The translations under genes and the position numbers were made by a program. Under the pieces are notes generated by a model. That model was not told the DNA's origin and made no database searches. It saw only the letters and a list, made by a program, of their open reading frames with translations. From an uncultured Saprospiraceae bacterium (lineage in GTDB: Bacteria; Bacteroidota; Bacteroidia; Chitinophagales; Saprospiraceae): 41,550 nucleotides of DNA. Positions 8,186 to 16,301 of this stretch are shown in pieces; position 1 is the first letter of the stretch; every line of letters starts with the position of its first letter. The stretch is from positions 1 through 41,550 of the forward strand of contig CALFBG010000364.1 in NCBI GenBank assembly GCA_937951685.1, written 5' to 3'.

Positions 8186-9538
8186 TTAATTATCAGGACT
8201 AACCGATATGTCTTTAATTAATACTTGTCCATAAACGTTAGATCCGGAGTGACTACTACTAGTTGATTGTAAATAACAACCAGCTTTAAAGTAATTTTCA
8301 TCTGCATTACCGATATCAACGGAAGTAAATAGTGTTTGAATTCTATTACCACTATTATTTAAATTGTATAATTTAACAACACCATTTTTCATCGTCAATT
8401 CAAAATAGTATTCCGTATCCATGTTCATGTTAAAATTGACCGTTTGACCGGAGCCAAAAATTTCTTCCGTAACATAACCTAAAATTCTAAGATCTATACT
8501 TCCTGAGTTTTGACCAGCGTTACCTTGAACTTGTACTCGAATAACATCGTCGTACGAATCATCTCTTTCGTGAATTTGACCAAAACACAATTTACCAGAA
8601 GGAGGTAAATCTTCAATTCTAAATCTCCACTTCATAGAATGTTCAGTATTCGTATTTCCATTCCAATAGTTACTTCCACCATTAATTAATTCTCTTAATT
8701 CAGCTCTTGGATTAGAGGATCCTCCGGAAGTAGGGTTTCCAGGATAACATCTGAACGCAGCATACCCATTTTTTTCAAAGAAGAAATGACTTTCTGATTT
8801 ACTTGCATTGTCTGCGTAGCTTAGCCCATTGTTATTACTACCAACATTAAGGTTGCCTGAAAATCCATTTAACTTCCAACCACTTCCAATAATGTCATTA
8901 GCGTTGTCGCCACCGCTGTCGTTACCACCGACTTCCGTAAAGATAAATTTTTGACTAGACCATCCTTGGTAAGCATATTGATGCACATTAGCACCATTGC
9001 TCGTTCCACTTGCTCTCATACTTTTTCCACTATCTCTATTTTTCATTCTATACTGGCCATTGCCTACACTAATAATTTGCCATTCCTGCCAATCGTCTCC
9101 GTTGTAGGACCATTGTTGGACAGTAGCATTGTTACTATTACTTCCTCCCTTTACTTCAAGTGATTTACCACTATCTACCCCTTTAAATCGAACGTATCCA
9201 TTTCCAACAGAAAGGATTTCCCACTGTCTATGTGTAGCGGTGGTGTTGGCATCCGTTCCCCATACTTGGCAATTAGCTCCATTAGAATTGCTAGCACCAG
9301 AAATATCTAATGTGCGACCACTTCTTACACTTGTAATGGTATACTTTTTACCAACTTGTGGAATATCAGCTCTAAAATCAATAGGAAGTAATTCTTCAGT
9401 AGATGATGTTGGCGTTTCTTCAGTTATATCAATTTCTTCTTTTGAACAAGAAACAAAAAACATCATACAGATGAGTAGTAAACTTGTTGCAGTACCCAAT
9501 AGACTTAAAAAGGATTGATTAATATTTTTTTGATTCAT
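8186..9538 (-). CDS. Surface lipoprotein alginate lyase, PL7 family, with ricin-type lectin domain
   Basis: Predicted to cleave alginate by beta-elimination at the cell surface. The signal peptide ends at lipobox Cys31, followed by SKEE, which fits the Bacteroidota surface-export signal (x-K-acidic-acidic). Residues ~60-203 form one ricin B-type trefoil with QxW-like elements (91, 105, 142). Residues ~215-450 form an alginate lyase 2 (PL7) jelly roll with the three family motifs: RAELR at 278-282, QIH at 321-323 and YFKAGCYLQ at 416-424. These supply the catalytic Arg, Gln, His and Tyr. QIH rather than QVH has been linked to guluronate-containing substrates. No SusC/SusD or other alginate genes lie nearby. 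Regulation appears to be by the operator array at 10047-10090. Confidence 0.92.
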   Translation of the reverse strand: MNQKNINQSFLSLLGTATSLLLICMMFFVSCSKEEIDITEETPTSSTEELLPIDFRADIPQVGKKYTITSVRSGRTLDISGASNSNGANCQVWGTDANTTATHRQWEILSVGNGYVRFKGVDSGKSLEVKGGSNSNNATVQQWSYNGDDWQEWQIISVGNGQYRMKNRDSGKSMRASGTSNGANVHQYAYQGWSSQKFIFTEVGGNDSGGDNANDIIGSGWKLNGFSGNLNVGSNNNGLSYADNASKSESHFFFEKNGYAAFRCYPGNPTSGGSSNPRAELRELINGGSNYWNGNTNTEHSMKWRFRIEDLPPSGKLCFGQIHERDDSYDDVIRVQVQGNAGQNSGSIDLRILGYVTEEIFGSGQTVNFNMNMDTEYYFELTMKNGVVKLYNLNNSGNRIQTLFTSVDIGNADENYFKAGCYLQSTSSSHSGSNVYGQVLIKDISVSPDN

Positions 9539-9683
9539 TATATTGTTTTTTTTAATTAAAAATTAATTTGGGCTATTCTATTTAGAACTGCTTGGTATTC
9601 CAATCAGGTATTAGAATTATACGCTCAATTTAGCTCCATGATACCGGTGTATACACAGAACGTATTGACCTTCCTCCTTAGAA

Positions 9684-9708
9684 GAAAAAGAAAAAGAAAA
9701 AGAAAAAA
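9684..9708. repeat. Four-copy hexamer tandem repeat (GAAAAA)
   Basis: Four consecutive GAAAAA units (the last with one extra A) lie in the putative leader of the lyase, about 150 nt before its start. On the transcribed strand this is a pyrimidine tract of TTTTTC units. It may simply be slippage-prone low-complexity DNA. Confidence 0.75.
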
Positions 9709-10046
9709 TGTATTTTAGATAGAGCGGAAGTGTTCCTTTTATTCGGTGCAAAATTTGAGCTAAGCGTCAATCTTTCGTACGGAATTCTAAGAAATCTAGT
9801 GGAGCTGGAATTAGTGCATTACTAACTCTGAGGAAACAAGAAATAGAAATAGCAAAACAAGAAAGGTAATTAAGCAGGTGTTCAATTTAACTTATTGTAA
9901 ACTCAATTTCTGCGAATTACTTGAGCAGTTCAAACTTAATTGTGGACGAGGCAGCAACCGTCGACACATCATTGTGTGCATTAGCATAAATTTCATAATA
10001 GCATTAATTATTTAAGTGAATTAAAAGTAAAAATCAGAGAGGAGTT

Positions 10047-10090
10047 TTGGTCAACCAATAATTTGGTCAACCAATTTGTTGGTTAACCAA
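10047..10090. promoter_or_regulatory. Three tandem palindromic operators, 16-nt period
   Basis: TTGGTCAACCAA occurs at 10047-10058 and 10063-10074, and TTGGTTAACCAA at 10079-10090. The start-to-start distance is exactly 16 nt each time. The third copy is a perfect 12-bp palindrome and overlaps the -7 box of the lyase promoter (10088-10095); the other two lie just downstream, over the expected transcription start and first transcribed bases. The layout fits repression by a dimeric regulator. The TGGT/ACCA half-sites resemble those of FadR-type GntR regulators (family knowledge; which regulator binds here is inference). No such regulator is encoded in the window. Confidence 0.8.
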
Positions 10091-10118
10091 ATATAGTTGA
10101 TCTGAACTTAAAAGCAAA
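10088..10118 (-). promoter_or_regulatory. Promoter of the alginate lyase gene
   Basis: On the minus strand a -33 TTTG (10118-10115), exactly 19 nt, then the -7 box TATATTTG (10095-10088). This is a full match to the Bacteroidota primary-sigma consensus. Transcription would start near 10081 and run toward the lyase, giving a leader of about 540 nt. The -7 box overlaps the third operator. Confidence 0.75.
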
Positions 10119-10272
10119 ATTTTGTCAAATAAAAATTAAATATAATGTAATCATATTTTTATAAATTAGTTTCAACTTGCTTTAGCTAGGCTAGATACTT
10201 AGCCAATACTAATAAAACAAGCTCAATCAACGAACTTCCATCAGCATCATTCATATCCATAGTTTTAACTAC

Positions 10273-10314
10273 AAAAAAATGTGCTTTTTAATCAAGTGTG
10301 ATCAAAAAGCACAT
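10273..10314 (-). terminator. Intrinsic terminator of the glycosyltransferase operon
   Basis: On the minus strand an 11-bp perfect stem (10304-10314 with 10279-10289, loop 14 nt) runs straight into seven T residues (complement of 10273-10279). The nearest upstream minus-strand gene is the GT-C gene ending at 10606. The palindromic repeat at 10343-10503 lies between that stop codon and this terminator. Confidence 0.75.
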
Positions 10315-10342
10315 CGGCTACTTTAATTCGTATTTAGTTATC

Positions 10343-10503
10343 AAGTAGGTTTACCTAATAAATTCACTAATTTATGACGAGTAAATTTTGTTTCACTCTT
10401 CGTTAAAAAGCCTTGAAAACCACTAGGTTTCCTGCATTTTTCGCCTCGATTGAAGCAAAATTTTCTTCCGTCAAAATCACCAATCTATTTGGTAAACCTA
10501 CTT
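10343..10503 (-). repeat. Palindromic MITE-like repeat, copy A
   Basis: The ends are a perfect 13-bp inverted repeat (AAGTAGGTTTACC and its complement). The two halves stay partly complementary all the way to the centre near 10423, so the transcript could fold into one long imperfect hairpin. Over 158 bp its reverse complement matches copy B (17837-17994) with about eight substitutions and no gaps. It encodes no protein. No clear target-site duplication is visible. Orientation is given relative to copy B as plus. Confidence 0.85.
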
Positions 10504-10605
10504 ACTCAGAAAATATTTAATGCTTATTGTTGTTTTTAACTAAACACTCCGTAAGAATAGCTAGGCGAGCCGCTTAAACGAAGGGACTGATGCATAAAAT
10601 TGCCC

Positions 10606-11937
10606 TTAGAGATTCGTTTTTGATGACCGCATTCTTTTCCATTCGTATAGAAAGAATAATAGTACCAAAGTATATTCTATGCCGACAATCCATAAGTTTT
10701 CGTAGCTGTCGGGGTAAATATATTTGCTGTAGCTAAGAAAAATAAGTCCGGACCAAATTACAGGGAAGCGATAATTGGTAAAAAGACAAGAGACTAAAGG
10801 AATGCTTACATACCAAGGATGAACCGTTGTTGTACACAAAAGGTAAAAGCAGATGGCAAACATGATTGCACGCGGTAAATTCTCCTTATTGGGTTTTGGT
10901 TCAAAAAAGGCTAAGGCCAGGATTGCACTCGTACTGAGTAATGCGAGGGCCGGTCCAATTTGAGCAATCATGTTGTAGCCAATGTATTGATAACCTAACC
11001 AACGGGCGAGGTAATACAAACTTGCATTGAATTCGAAGCGCTGAAAATAGAGGTTGAGGCTTTCGCCAAAGTTGGAAAAAAATAAGCCATTAATAATCGG
11101 AAAAAAGAGGAGTAAAAGACAAAACCCCACGATGAAAAAGTAACGAATACTTTTTTGCCAGCCCAGCCTTCGGATGAAGAAGGGGAGAAACATAAGTGGT
11201 AGCAATTTGGAGGCGATGGATAAAGCCATTGCGACGGCAGACCAATGTAAGTGATTTTTAACGTAAGCGTAATAAGCTAACAAGAGAAAGAAAATCATCG
11301 CGCCTTCAAAGTGCAAGTTACCACAGATTTCTAAAATAATTAGAGGATTCAGTGCGTACAATAAAGCCCGCTTGAGTGGTAGTTGAAAGTGTCGTAACAA
11401 GGATAATAATAAAAAAATGCTGCCTAATTCAAACCCAAATAAAAAGAGTTTCATTAAGAAGGTACTCGCGACAATACTGGTCGGAAAAAGATAACAAGCA
11501 AAGGCAAAAATACCTTGGCAAACGGGAGGATAAATCGTAAAATAGTTTTGAGAATTTAAGGCATCGTAAAGTGCTTGGTTGATACCAGGAACGTTTGCAC
11601 CTTCCGTGAGGTAATAAGAAGGTAAGTGATTGAAAGGATTAATACCTTGGTTAATTAACCGTCCATCCCAAATAAAACGATAGATATCATCGGATAAATT
11701 GGGTGGCGCGCCGATCACCAAACAACGCAGTAAAATCGCAAGACCAATAAAAAAATAAACAGTTGCTTTGTCGTTGACTCGGTAGTAAACAAAAAGATAG
11801 ATACAGAAAAACAATCCGTAGTTCAGGATCAGTGGATAAAAATCATCTTGCGTAAGTTGAAAAGCCAAGATATAAGTCAAGGCAATCAAAACGAGGCTTA
11901 CCGTAAATTTTAAAGGCGCTTGCTGAAGATCAAACAT
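10606..11937 (-). CDS. GT-C fold polyprenol-sugar-dependent glycosyltransferase (membrane)
   Basis: A multi-spanning membrane protein with about 11-12 hydrophobic segments. The first large loop holds the DD pair (residues 83-84) in a D-D-x-Y-R-x-x-W-D-G context followed by G-x-N-P. This is typical of GT-C enzymes of the MptB/GT87 kind, which take mannose or another sugar from a polyprenyl phosphate at the outer face of the inner membrane. The frame is open up to an ATG at 12012. I prefer the internal ATG at 11937 because it avoids a 44-nt overlap with the preceding gene and puts the N-terminus just before the first membrane segment. It is the last gene of a three-gene minus-strand operon. The sugar and acceptor are not known. 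Confidence 0.8.
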   Translation of the reverse strand: MFDLQQAPLKFTVSLVLIALTYILAFQLTQDDFYPLILNYGLFFCIYLFVYYRVNDKATVYFFIGLAILLRCLVIGAPPNLSDDIYRFIWDGRLINQGINPFNHLPSYYLTEGANVPGINQALYDALNSQNYFTIYPPVCQGIFAFACYLFPTSIVASTFLMKLFLFGFELGSIFLLLSLLRHFQLPLKRALLYALNPLIILEICGNLHFEGAMIFFLLLAYYAYVKNHLHWSAVAMALSIASKLLPLMFLPFFIRRLGWQKSIRYFFIVGFCLLLLFFPIINGLFFSNFGESLNLYFQRFEFNASLYYLARWLGYQYIGYNMIAQIGPALALLSTSAILALAFFEPKPNKENLPRAIMFAICFYLLCTTTVHPWYVSIPLVSCLFTNYRFPVIWSGLIFLSYSKYIYPDSYENLWIVGIEYTLVLLFFLYEWKRMRSSKTNL

Positions 11938-11968
11938 GCAACAAAATACTTTTAGTGAAACGAGTTGT

Positions 11969-13447
11969 TTAGACTTTAACGTGTCGAATAGAGTAAAAAC
12001 AAATGGTACCATATCCCATCATCAAGAGAAAATGAAAAATGATGAAAGTATTATTTTGTAAATAAAGCGCTCCGATCACGGCACCCAAAAAGTATAAAGA
12101 CAGTAGACCTTCTAGGAAAGTAGTCCAAGGAATTTTTTTAGCGAGGTATTGTTGCTTTTGGAAAGAATCTTTAAGATTTTTGATATTGAACTTTGGCGTT
12201 CGAATAAAAGGAGATTTTTTACCAATGTAACCTTGCAATACGGCAATGGTATTATGCAAAGATAAGCCCATCGAGAGTGCTAAAAATATGGGGAAAATAA
12301 AAATAAATTTAAAAAGGGTTTTCGCGTCAGGTTTTATTCCGGGCGCAGCTTCGATGTTGGCTACGTAATACACTAAAATTAGGGATAACCAACCGACTAA
12401 GAAAACTGCAAAAATATTGCTATTGAAACTAATGCTATCCAAGGTAAAAACTAAGGGAACGCTAAAGACACCTGCAATGAATACGAATAAGAAAACGCTA
12501 CTGGCTAGTAGGTGTCCCGTGGCGTGTAACTTTTGTGAAAAGCTGAGTTTAGAACTCCAGACGGTGGGAAGCATTTTTCTAGCCGTTTCAGCACCGCCTT
12601 TCATCCAGCGAAATTGTTGAGATTTTAAGCCATTCATCTCCGCGGGAAGTTCGGCGGGCGATCCAAAATTTTCGAGGTAAGCAATTTTCCAACCTTTGAG
12701 TTGGGCACGGTAACTTAAGTCTAAATCTTCCGTCAAAGTATCTGCTTCCCAACCTCCTGCATCTTCGATGGTCTCCGTGCGCCAGACACCTGCGGTACCA
12801 TTAAACTGTAGCATATAATTACCCGCCTTTCTACCTTGTTGTTCAACGGTAAAATGGACGTTCAACTGCATTGCCTGCAAACGGGTGAGCAAAGAATAAT
12901 CTTGGTTGATGTGTTCCCATTTTGTTTGAACCACGCCGACACTTTTATCTTTGAAGTAAGGAATAGTACTTTTTAAGAAATCGGGACGAGGCAAAAAATC
13001 AGCATCAAAAATGGCAATGAATTTCCCTTTGGCTTTCTTCATCCCTTCTTTTAAAGCACCAGCTTTATAGCCACTCCGATCTACGCGGTGCATCAATTCA
13101 ATGTTGAAGCCTTTGGCTTTATATTCGTCAACTTTCTTTTGTGAAATCGCAACGGTATTGTCGGTAGAATCATCGAGTACGTGAATTTCAAAACGATCTT
13201 TAGGATAATCAAATTGAGTAATATTATCAATTAACCGCTCCACCACGTAGAGTTCATTAAAAATGGGAAGTTGGATCGTTACAAAAGGCACCACTTCATT
13301 TTCTTTGAAGGTTGGTGGAAGTTCCTTGCGCTTAGCGTGGTGTTTTTTGTAATAAAACAATAAGTGAAACTGTAAGATACAATAGACTGTAATGTAGATC
13401 AGTGCAAAAGAGTAAATAGCTAAAATGATATAAGCGACGGTTGACAT
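11969..13447 (-). CDS. Processive family 2 glycosyltransferase (cellulose/mannan synthase-like)
   Basis: Predicted to polymerise a beta-linked polysaccharide from a nucleotide sugar at the inner membrane. It has an N-terminal membrane helix (residues 5-32), a cytosolic GT-A domain, then about four more membrane segments. The catalytic signature of processive GT2 enzymes is intact: DD at 92-93, DAD at 148-150, TED at 239-241 and QQFRW at 277-281. The sequence is closest in style to the CesA-like/CSLA-like group, but product identity cannot be read from it. There is no PilZ domain or BcsB/BcsZ neighbour, so classical cellulose secretion is unlikely. It lies between a polyprenyl-phosphate sugar synthase-like gene and a GT-C gene. 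Confidence 0.9.
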   Translation of the reverse strand: MSTVAYIILAIYSFALIYITVYCILQFHLLFYYKKHHAKRKELPPTFKENEVVPFVTIQLPIFNELYVVERLIDNITQFDYPKDRFEIHVLDDSTDNTVAISQKKVDEYKAKGFNIELMHRVDRSGYKAGALKEGMKKAKGKFIAIFDADFLPRPDFLKSTIPYFKDKSVGVVQTKWEHINQDYSLLTRLQAMQLNVHFTVEQQGRKAGNYMLQFNGTAGVWRTETIEDAGGWEADTLTEDLDLSYRAQLKGWKIAYLENFGSPAELPAEMNGLKSQQFRWMKGGAETARKMLPTVWSSKLSFSQKLHATGHLLASSVFLFVFIAGVFSVPLVFTLDSISFNSNIFAVFLVGWLSLILVYYVANIEAAPGIKPDAKTLFKFIFIFPIFLALSMGLSLHNTIAVLQGYIGKKSPFIRTPKFNIKNLKDSFQKQQYLAKKIPWTTFLEGLLSLYFLGAVIGALYLQNNTFIIFHFLLMMGYGTICFYSIRHVKV

Positions 13448-13523
13448 GATATTTTTTTTGTCTAAAAGCGTTTTTTTGAAAACATTAGCAACGTGGGGTA
13501 AACGTAGAGTAATAAAATTAGGA

Positions 13524-14222
13524 TTAGAGTAATTTAAAAATTGTCCACAAGATTTTATGACCCGCTAAGATGGTGCCTTTGATTGTACCAGATACTTTAG
13601 ATACGCCAATTCGTTTGCGGTAACTTACGGCAATTTCTCGGCATTTCAATTTATACTTAGCGGCTTTGACTTGCATTTCAACCGTCCAACCAAAATCTTT
13701 ATCCTGCATTTCAATTTTAATCAGTTGATCAAATTTGATGGCTCGAAAAGGTCCTAAGTCGGTAAATTCATATTTATAAAAAAAACGAATCAAGGTAGTT
13801 GCTAACCAGTTGCCAAAAACTTTCTGTGGCATCATCGCTCCATTTTCCATCTCGCCTAAGGCACGGGAACCAATCACGAGGTCTACATCTTCTTCTACAA
13901 TTGGCTGTATGAGCAAATGCATTTCTTGGGGATGATCAGAATAATCTCCATCGAGAAAAACGATAATATCAGCGTGTGGTTTAGGAGAATGATGGCGCAA
14001 ATAGTCAAGACCTTTTAAACAAGCATTGCCATATCCTTTGAGTGGCTGATCAACGACAATAGCGCCATTTGCCGTAGCAACTTGAGCGGTCTGATCGGTA
14101 CTGGCATTGTTGCAAACAATGATATCTCTCACTAAATCTTTAGGAATATCTTGTAAGACTTTCGAAATGGACTTTTCCTCATTGTATGCCGGGATAATCA
14201 CATCAATTATAGCAGCGGGCAT
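13524..14222 (-). CDS. Family 2 glycosyltransferase, polyprenyl-phosphate sugar synthase-like
   Basis: A soluble GT-A enzyme of 232 residues without the C-terminal membrane domain seen in larger relatives. It has the N-terminal nucleotide-binding segment IIPAYNEE (9-16), the metal-binding DGD at 91-93, and GSRALGEM in the middle, as in dolichol-phosphate-mannose synthase-like proteins. Such enzymes transfer mannose or glucose from a nucleotide sugar to polyprenyl phosphate. That would supply the donor for the GT-C enzyme two genes downstream, so the operon order makes biochemical sense (inference). The first gene of the operon, it lies 76 nt before the processive GT2 gene. Confidence 0.88.
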   Translation of the reverse strand: MPAAIIDVIIPAYNEEKSISKVLQDIPKDLVRDIIVCNNASTDQTAQVATANGAIVVDQPLKGYGNACLKGLDYLRHHSPKPHADIIVFLDGDYSDHPQEMHLLIQPIVEEDVDLVIGSRALGEMENGAMMPQKVFGNWLATTLIRFFYKYEFTDLGPFRAIKFDQLIKIEMQDKDFGWTVEMQVKAAKYKLKCREIAVSYRKRIGVSKVSGTIKGTILAGHKILWTIFKLL

Positions 14223-14422
14223 AGATTTCTTGATAGCTAACGATTGGGTAAAAGTAGATTAAAGGGGTGGTCTAAATTTCTCCAAGGGTTATGTGGTTTA
14301 AATGGCAAGGCGTTTTCCTGTATCTTATTAAATGGGTATTGGTCCTTGCCGATTCGTATCAGAAAATGAATCACTTCCTATTTTTTTGCCGTAAACCGCT
14401 TAGAAGTATTATTTTCTTTGTG

Positions 14423-14430
14423 CAAAAATA
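14423..14430 (-). promoter_or_regulatory. Candidate -7 box for the glycosyltransferase operon
   Basis: On the minus strand this reads TATTTTTG, fitting TAnnTTTG, about 200 nt before the first glycosyltransferase. No -33 element at the proper spacing was found. Confidence 0.3.
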
Positions 14431-14648
14431 GCATAATTCTTTATAATGCTATTGTCTTAGTGGCTACAATAGTACGTATTTGTGTAGTGGTAAGGAGAAA
14501 ATAAAGTTTTTCCACAAAAGTAGATCCGTTAGCAGAAAGCAGAATCGCAAAGTTGTTGGCAAGTAGTCATTTTTGTGAATTTTGACGGTTGAGATGCATC
14601 TTAATTAGATTAAATTGCGTTCTACTTACAAGATGTGGTAGCAAACCT

Positions 14649-14656
14649 TATCTTTG
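14649..14656 (+). promoter_or_regulatory. Candidate -7 box for the beta-helix lipoprotein gene
   Basis: TATCTTTG, a perfect TAnnTTTG, lies 137 nt before the ATG. No TTTG or TTG lies 17-23 nt upstream, so promoter strength is uncertain. Confidence 0.45.
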
Positions 14657-14792
14657 CGCCGCGCTGAAGTAGCAAATAATCATAATTGCAACGCGCTTAA
14701 AAATACTGTGTGGAGTGGAATCATCTTTGTCAAATAGCCTTCGGATTAAAAAGGTTAAATAGCAGCGGCCTCCAAGTACTAAAATTCTCAAT

Positions 14793-16289
14793 ATGAAGTA
14801 TCGATTTCCTTTATTATCTCTGTTGGCAGTGGTCATTGTTTTATTATGCGCTTGCACCAAAGAGGATGACTTTATCACCGACGCTGGCGCAAAATTGTCT
14901 TTCTCTATTGATACCTTACGGTTTGATACGGTATTTACGGCTCAAGGCTCCGCTACGCGCATCATTAAAGTTTATAATCGTAATGATCAGGCGATTCGGA
15001 TTGATAAAGTTTCAATTGCAGGTGTTGATGGTGGATTTTTTCGGATGAATGTGGACGGGATTGCTGGTAATTCAGTATCGGACGTCAAAATTGCGAAAGA
15101 AGATAGTCTTTATATTTTTGTAGAGGTAACGGTTGATCCGGATCAAGATATTTCGGCGAGTCCATTCGTTTTACAGGATCAAATTAATTTTTTAACGAAT
15201 GGCAACGAACAAAGAATTGTACTAGAAGCTTGGGGGCAAAATGCCAATTACATTCCCAATCGTTTTAATTCCGGTGGGTTATCCTTATTTAGTTGTGATT
15301 TTGGCGATTGGACTTGGGACGATCCTAAGCCTTACGTTATCTTTGGGCAATTGTATGTGGATAGTTGTACCCTCAATATTCCACCGGGCACACAGGTTTA
15401 TGTACACGGAGGGATTCAAGGCAATTTGAGTGAGGGTTTTTTCAATGACGGTTTTTTGGTGATGTTACCCAATGGTAAGTTAAAAATCGAAGGGACGCTG
15501 GAAGAACCTGTTGTTTTTCAAGGAGATCGTTTGGAAGAAGAATTTGATGATGTTGCTGGACAATGGTCTACGATCTTTTTGAGTAAAACGAGTAAAGGGC
15601 ACGAGATTAACCACGCGATTATCAAAAACTCTAGATTTGGTATTGTCGTAGATTCAGCGGCGGATTTAAAAATAAAAAATACTCAAATTTATAATACTTC
15701 CTCGGCGGGTATCATTGGTAGTCACTCGAGTATTCAGGCGGAAAATTGTCTCTTCTGGGGGAGCGGTGCGAATTGTGTATTGCTACGCTTCGGTGGAACT
15801 TACGACTTTAGTTACTGTACGATTGCCAGCTACGGCGTAGATGCTTCGGCTTTGGGCTTGACTAATTTCAATTGCATTGATCCAAATGATCCACTCTGTA
15901 TCGAGAAAGAAATTTTTACTTTAAATGCCAATTTCAAAAATAGCATCATCTTCGGTTCCAGAAAGGATGAAATCGAATTAGCCGATGGAACGTTTGGAGA
16001 TATTCCAGCTAGTTTTAATTATAATTTTGATAAATGTATTGTGCGGGTCGATGAATTGGATGATAATGCGCCCCACACCAACTTTTTTGACCGTTGTGAT
16101 TGTATCAACGAAACGGCTTCGAATCCTACTCTTTTTGTAGATCCCAATGACGGCGATTACCACCTTGATACCTTATCCATTGCCGAAGGGCAGGCAACAC
16201 CCATTAACGGAATTACCCTTGATTTGGATAGAGTATTACGAGATCCAATGTTGCCAGACCTCGGCTGCTACGAGTACACCATTGATTAA
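14793..16289 (+). CDS. Surface lipoprotein with right-handed beta-helix
   Basis: The signal peptide ends in lipobox LCAC (C21), followed by TKEDD, which fits the Bacteroidota surface-export signal, so the protein is probably displayed on the outer surface. Residues ~30-150 look like a beta-sandwich domain with F-D-T-V-F and V-Y-N-R-N elements common in such lipoproteins. Residues ~180-400 carry short regular repeats with Asn and Ser/Gly turns typical of parallel beta-helix (choice-of-anchor/PbH1) folds. The C-terminal segment ends with P-D-L-G-C-Y-E. No carbohydrate-cleaving motif was recognised, and the function is unknown. It converges on the transporter gene with 12 nt between the stop codons. 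Confidence 0.82.
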   Translation: MKYRFPLLSLLAVVIVLLCACTKEDDFITDAGAKLSFSIDTLRFDTVFTAQGSATRIIKVYNRNDQAIRIDKVSIAGVDGGFFRMNVDGIAGNSVSDVKIAKEDSLYIFVEVTVDPDQDISASPFVLQDQINFLTNGNEQRIVLEAWGQNANYIPNRFNSGGLSLFSCDFGDWTWDDPKPYVIFGQLYVDSCTLNIPPGTQVYVHGGIQGNLSEGFFNDGFLVMLPNGKLKIEGTLEEPVVFQGDRLEEEFDDVAGQWSTIFLSKTSKGHEINHAIIKNSRFGIVVDSAADLKIKNTQIYNTSSAGIIGSHSSIQAENCLFWGSGANCVLLRFGGTYDFSYCTIASYGVDASALGLTNFNCIDPNDPLCIEKEIFTLNANFKNSIIFGSRKDEIELADGTFGDIPASFNYNFDKCIVRVDELDDNAPHTNFFDRCDCINETASNPTLFVDPNDGDYHLDTLSIAEGQATPINGITLDLDRVLRDPMLPDLGCYEYTID

Positions 16290-16301
16290 AAAAGCACTTA
16301 C

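Larger units (their letters stand above)
9539..10605. other. Gene-free 1.07-kb region: lyase leader, promoter, operators, terminator, repeat
   Basis: No credible gene is seen on either strand. From the lyase start outward the region holds a long leader with a hexamer repeat (9684-9708), a second possible minus-strand -7 box (TAAGTTTG, 9931-9938), the operator array and promoter (10047-10118), a minus-strand terminator (10273-10314) and the palindromic repeat (10343-10503). Confidence 0.7.
14223..14792. other. Gene-free 570-bp divergent intergenic region
   Basis: Separates the minus-strand glycosyltransferase operon from the plus-strand beta-helix lipoprotein. It holds one promoter-like -7 box for each direction (14423-14430 minus, 14649-14656 plus). 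No gene remnant was recognised. Confidence 0.6.

Noticed and set aside
9129-9518. Open frame of 129 codons opposite the lyase signal and lectin region
   Set aside because: Antisense shadow of a well-supported gene; the lyase frame has clear motifs and this one has none.
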